From assembly GCA_947304065.1 (NCBI GenBank), contig CAMZAI010000138.1, positions 1 to 7,058 of the forward strand: a stretch of 7,058 nt of DNA, given 5' to 3'. Both the position numbers and the translations under genes were made by a program. The stretch's first letter is position 1. Each line of letters opens with the position of its first letter. Shown here one piece after another: positions 6,086-7,058 of this stretch. The stretch is from an uncultured Clostridia bacterium (GTDB taxonomy: Bacteria; Bacillota; Clostridia; Lachnospirales; Lachnospiraceae). The notes below the pieces were generated by a model. The model ran no database searches and was not told where the DNA came from. It worked only from the letters and a program-made list of their open reading frames with translations.

Positions 6086-6844
6086 ATGGGTATCTACGAC
6101 ATCAGGAGCTTTGCGGAGACCGTAAAGGGCAATTCCTACGTGGGACGCGGGATTGTCGCGGGTCTGTCCGCAGACGGCAAAAAGGCCGTAACTGCGTACT
6201 TTATCATGGGACGCAGCACGAACAGCAGAAACAGGGTTTTTGACGAGACGGAGGACGGGATCATCATTCATGCGTTCGATCCGGCCAAGCTCGAGGATCC
6301 GAGCCTCGTGATCTATTCGCCCGTGCGCTGCATCAAAGACAACATGATCGTGACCAACGGCGACCAGACCGATACGGTCTATGATTTCATGGAAGCATAT
6401 TACGGCAATGCATCGGCAGATCCGGCGGCGGAAGCATTTCTGTTCGAAGCGGCTTTGAATACCAGATGCTTTGAGCCCGACGCACCCAATTTCACGCCCA
6501 GGATCAGCGCGGTACTGAATTTCGGCGGCAGCGGTTATACCTACAAGATGAATATCTGCAAGAGCGCGGACCCCGAGGGGACCGAATGCAACAGATACAC
6601 TTATTCGTACGCGCCTCTCGCGGGTCTCGGACATTTCATCCACACCTACAACCATGACGGCAATCCGATCCCTACTTTCACCGGAGAGCCCGAGAGAGTA
6701 GCGATCCCGAACGATATCGATGAGTTTACGAACGAGATCTGGAACTCGCTCGACGCCGACAATAAGGTTTCGCTCTATGTCTGCACACGCGATCTCGCGA
6801 GCGGTGAGAAGGAGACCAGGATCATTAACAAGAACCGTCCCTGA
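6086..6844 (+). CDS. purO: PurO-type IMP cyclohydrolase
   Basis: The predicted reaction is ring closure of FAICAR to IMP, the last step of purine synthesis. Most bacteria do this with the N-terminal domain of PurH, while PurO is the unrelated archaeal enzyme. The 252-residue protein lines up, from memory, with Methanothermobacter PurO: YVGRGIVAG at 18-26, AYFIMGRSTNSRNR at 37-50, SPVRCI at 78-83, TNGDQTDT at 90-97, and TPRISAVLN at 137-145. Archaeal PurO has about 200 residues. This protein is longer, with extra sequence at the N-terminus (residues 1-17), around residues 51-60 and in the C-terminal half. No signal peptide or membrane segment is seen. AAGGAG at 6072-6077, eight bases before the ATG, sets the start, and the stops are tandem TGA-TAA. 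The next gene makes its substrate, which strongly supports the call. Activity itself is inferred. Confidence 0.9.
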   Translation: MGIYDIRSFAETVKGNSYVGRGIVAGLSADGKKAVTAYFIMGRSTNSRNRVFDETEDGIIIHAFDPAKLEDPSLVIYSPVRCIKDNMIVTNGDQTDTVYDFMEAYYGNASADPAAEAFLFEAALNTRCFEPDAPNFTPRISAVLNFGGSGYTYKMNICKSADPEGTECNRYTYSYAPLAGLGHFIHTYNHDGNPIPTFTGEPERVAIPNDIDEFTNEIWNSLDADNKVSLYVCTRDLASGEKETRIINKNRP

Positions 6845-6877
6845 TAACGATTGACGATGAAAGGAAAGGAAAGCAAA

Positions 6878-7058
6878 ATGAAAGAATTTGAATTAAAATA
6901 CGGATGCAACCCCAACCAGAAGCCCGCGAAGATCTATATGGAAAACGGCGGCGAGCTGCCGATCGAGATATTAAACGGCCGTCCCGGATATATCAATTTC
7001 CTTGACGCATTCAACGGCTGGCAGCTGGTAAACGAGCTCAAGAAGGCCACAGGCGAGG
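6878..7058 (+). CDS. AICAR transformylase without a cyclohydrolase domain, 5' part only
   Basis: The 60 visible codons end at the window edge. The protein opens with LKYGCNPNQKPAKI at residues 6-19, which matches the LRYGxNPHQ block that begins the AICAR transformylase half of PurH about 200 residues in. ILNGRPGYINFLDAFNGWQL at 31-50 then follows like the family's L-x-Y-N-N-x-LD-x-x-x-A-W segment. The gene therefore appears to start directly at the transformylase domain and lack the IMP cyclohydrolase domain, whose job the preceding purO-like gene would do. The expected reaction is AICAR plus 10-formyl-THF giving FAICAR. AAAGGA at 6865-6870, seven bases before the ATG, within a repeated AAAGGA stretch, supports this start. 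The distance from purO is 33 bases. The full length and catalytic residues lie outside the window. Confidence 0.85.
   Translation, partial: MKEFELKYGCNPNQKPAKIYMENGGELPIEILNGRPGYINFLDAFNGWQLVNELKKATGE

Overview
The window holds one co-directional operon on the + strand, with almost no non-coding space. It encodes five of the six steps of de novo UMP synthesis and then moves directly into the last two steps of IMP synthesis. The order is pyrC, pyrK, pyrD, pyrF, pyrE, pyrB, pyrI, a PurO-type IMP cyclohydrolase, and the first 60 codons of an AICAR transformylase gene that runs off the right edge. All nine genes have strong family motifs and Shine-Dalgarno sites.

The organism is most likely an anaerobic Gram-positive of class Clostridia, probably Lachnospiraceae. 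This is inferred from the NAD-linked two-subunit dihydroorotate dehydrogenase (PyrK/PyrD), the Bacillus-like PyrC and PyrE, the PyrI regulatory chain, and the PurO plus stand-alone AICAR transformylase pair. Codons often end in G or C, so this is not a very AT-rich member. The species cannot be named from the sequence.

Layout: bases 1-114 are the upstream region. They carry a candidate extended -10 promoter whose -35 box lies inside a perfect 14-bp palindrome (47-60), which looks like an operator. Bases 115-3946 hold pyrC-pyrK-pyrD-pyrF. A 61-base gap precedes pyrE-pyrB-pyrI (4008-6020). A 65-base gap precedes the purine pair (6086 to the end). Other gaps are 2 to 33 bases, and no convincing internal terminator was seen.

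How the genes work together: PyrB/PyrI make carbamoyl-aspartate, PyrC closes it to dihydroorotate, PyrD/PyrK oxidise it to orotate with NAD+, PyrE adds PRPP to give OMP, and PyrF decarboxylates OMP to UMP. Carbamoyl phosphate synthetase (carAB) and pyrR are not in the window. The AICAR transformylase makes FAICAR and the PurO-like enzyme closes it to IMP. Linking the two pathways could coordinate pyrimidine and purine supply.

Most of the window is standard metabolism. The points worth a second look are the promoter palindrome with its short leader, the pyr-pur fusion with the split PurH function, and the bacterial form of PurO. I found no mobile element, CRISPR array, defence system, tRNA or rRNA.
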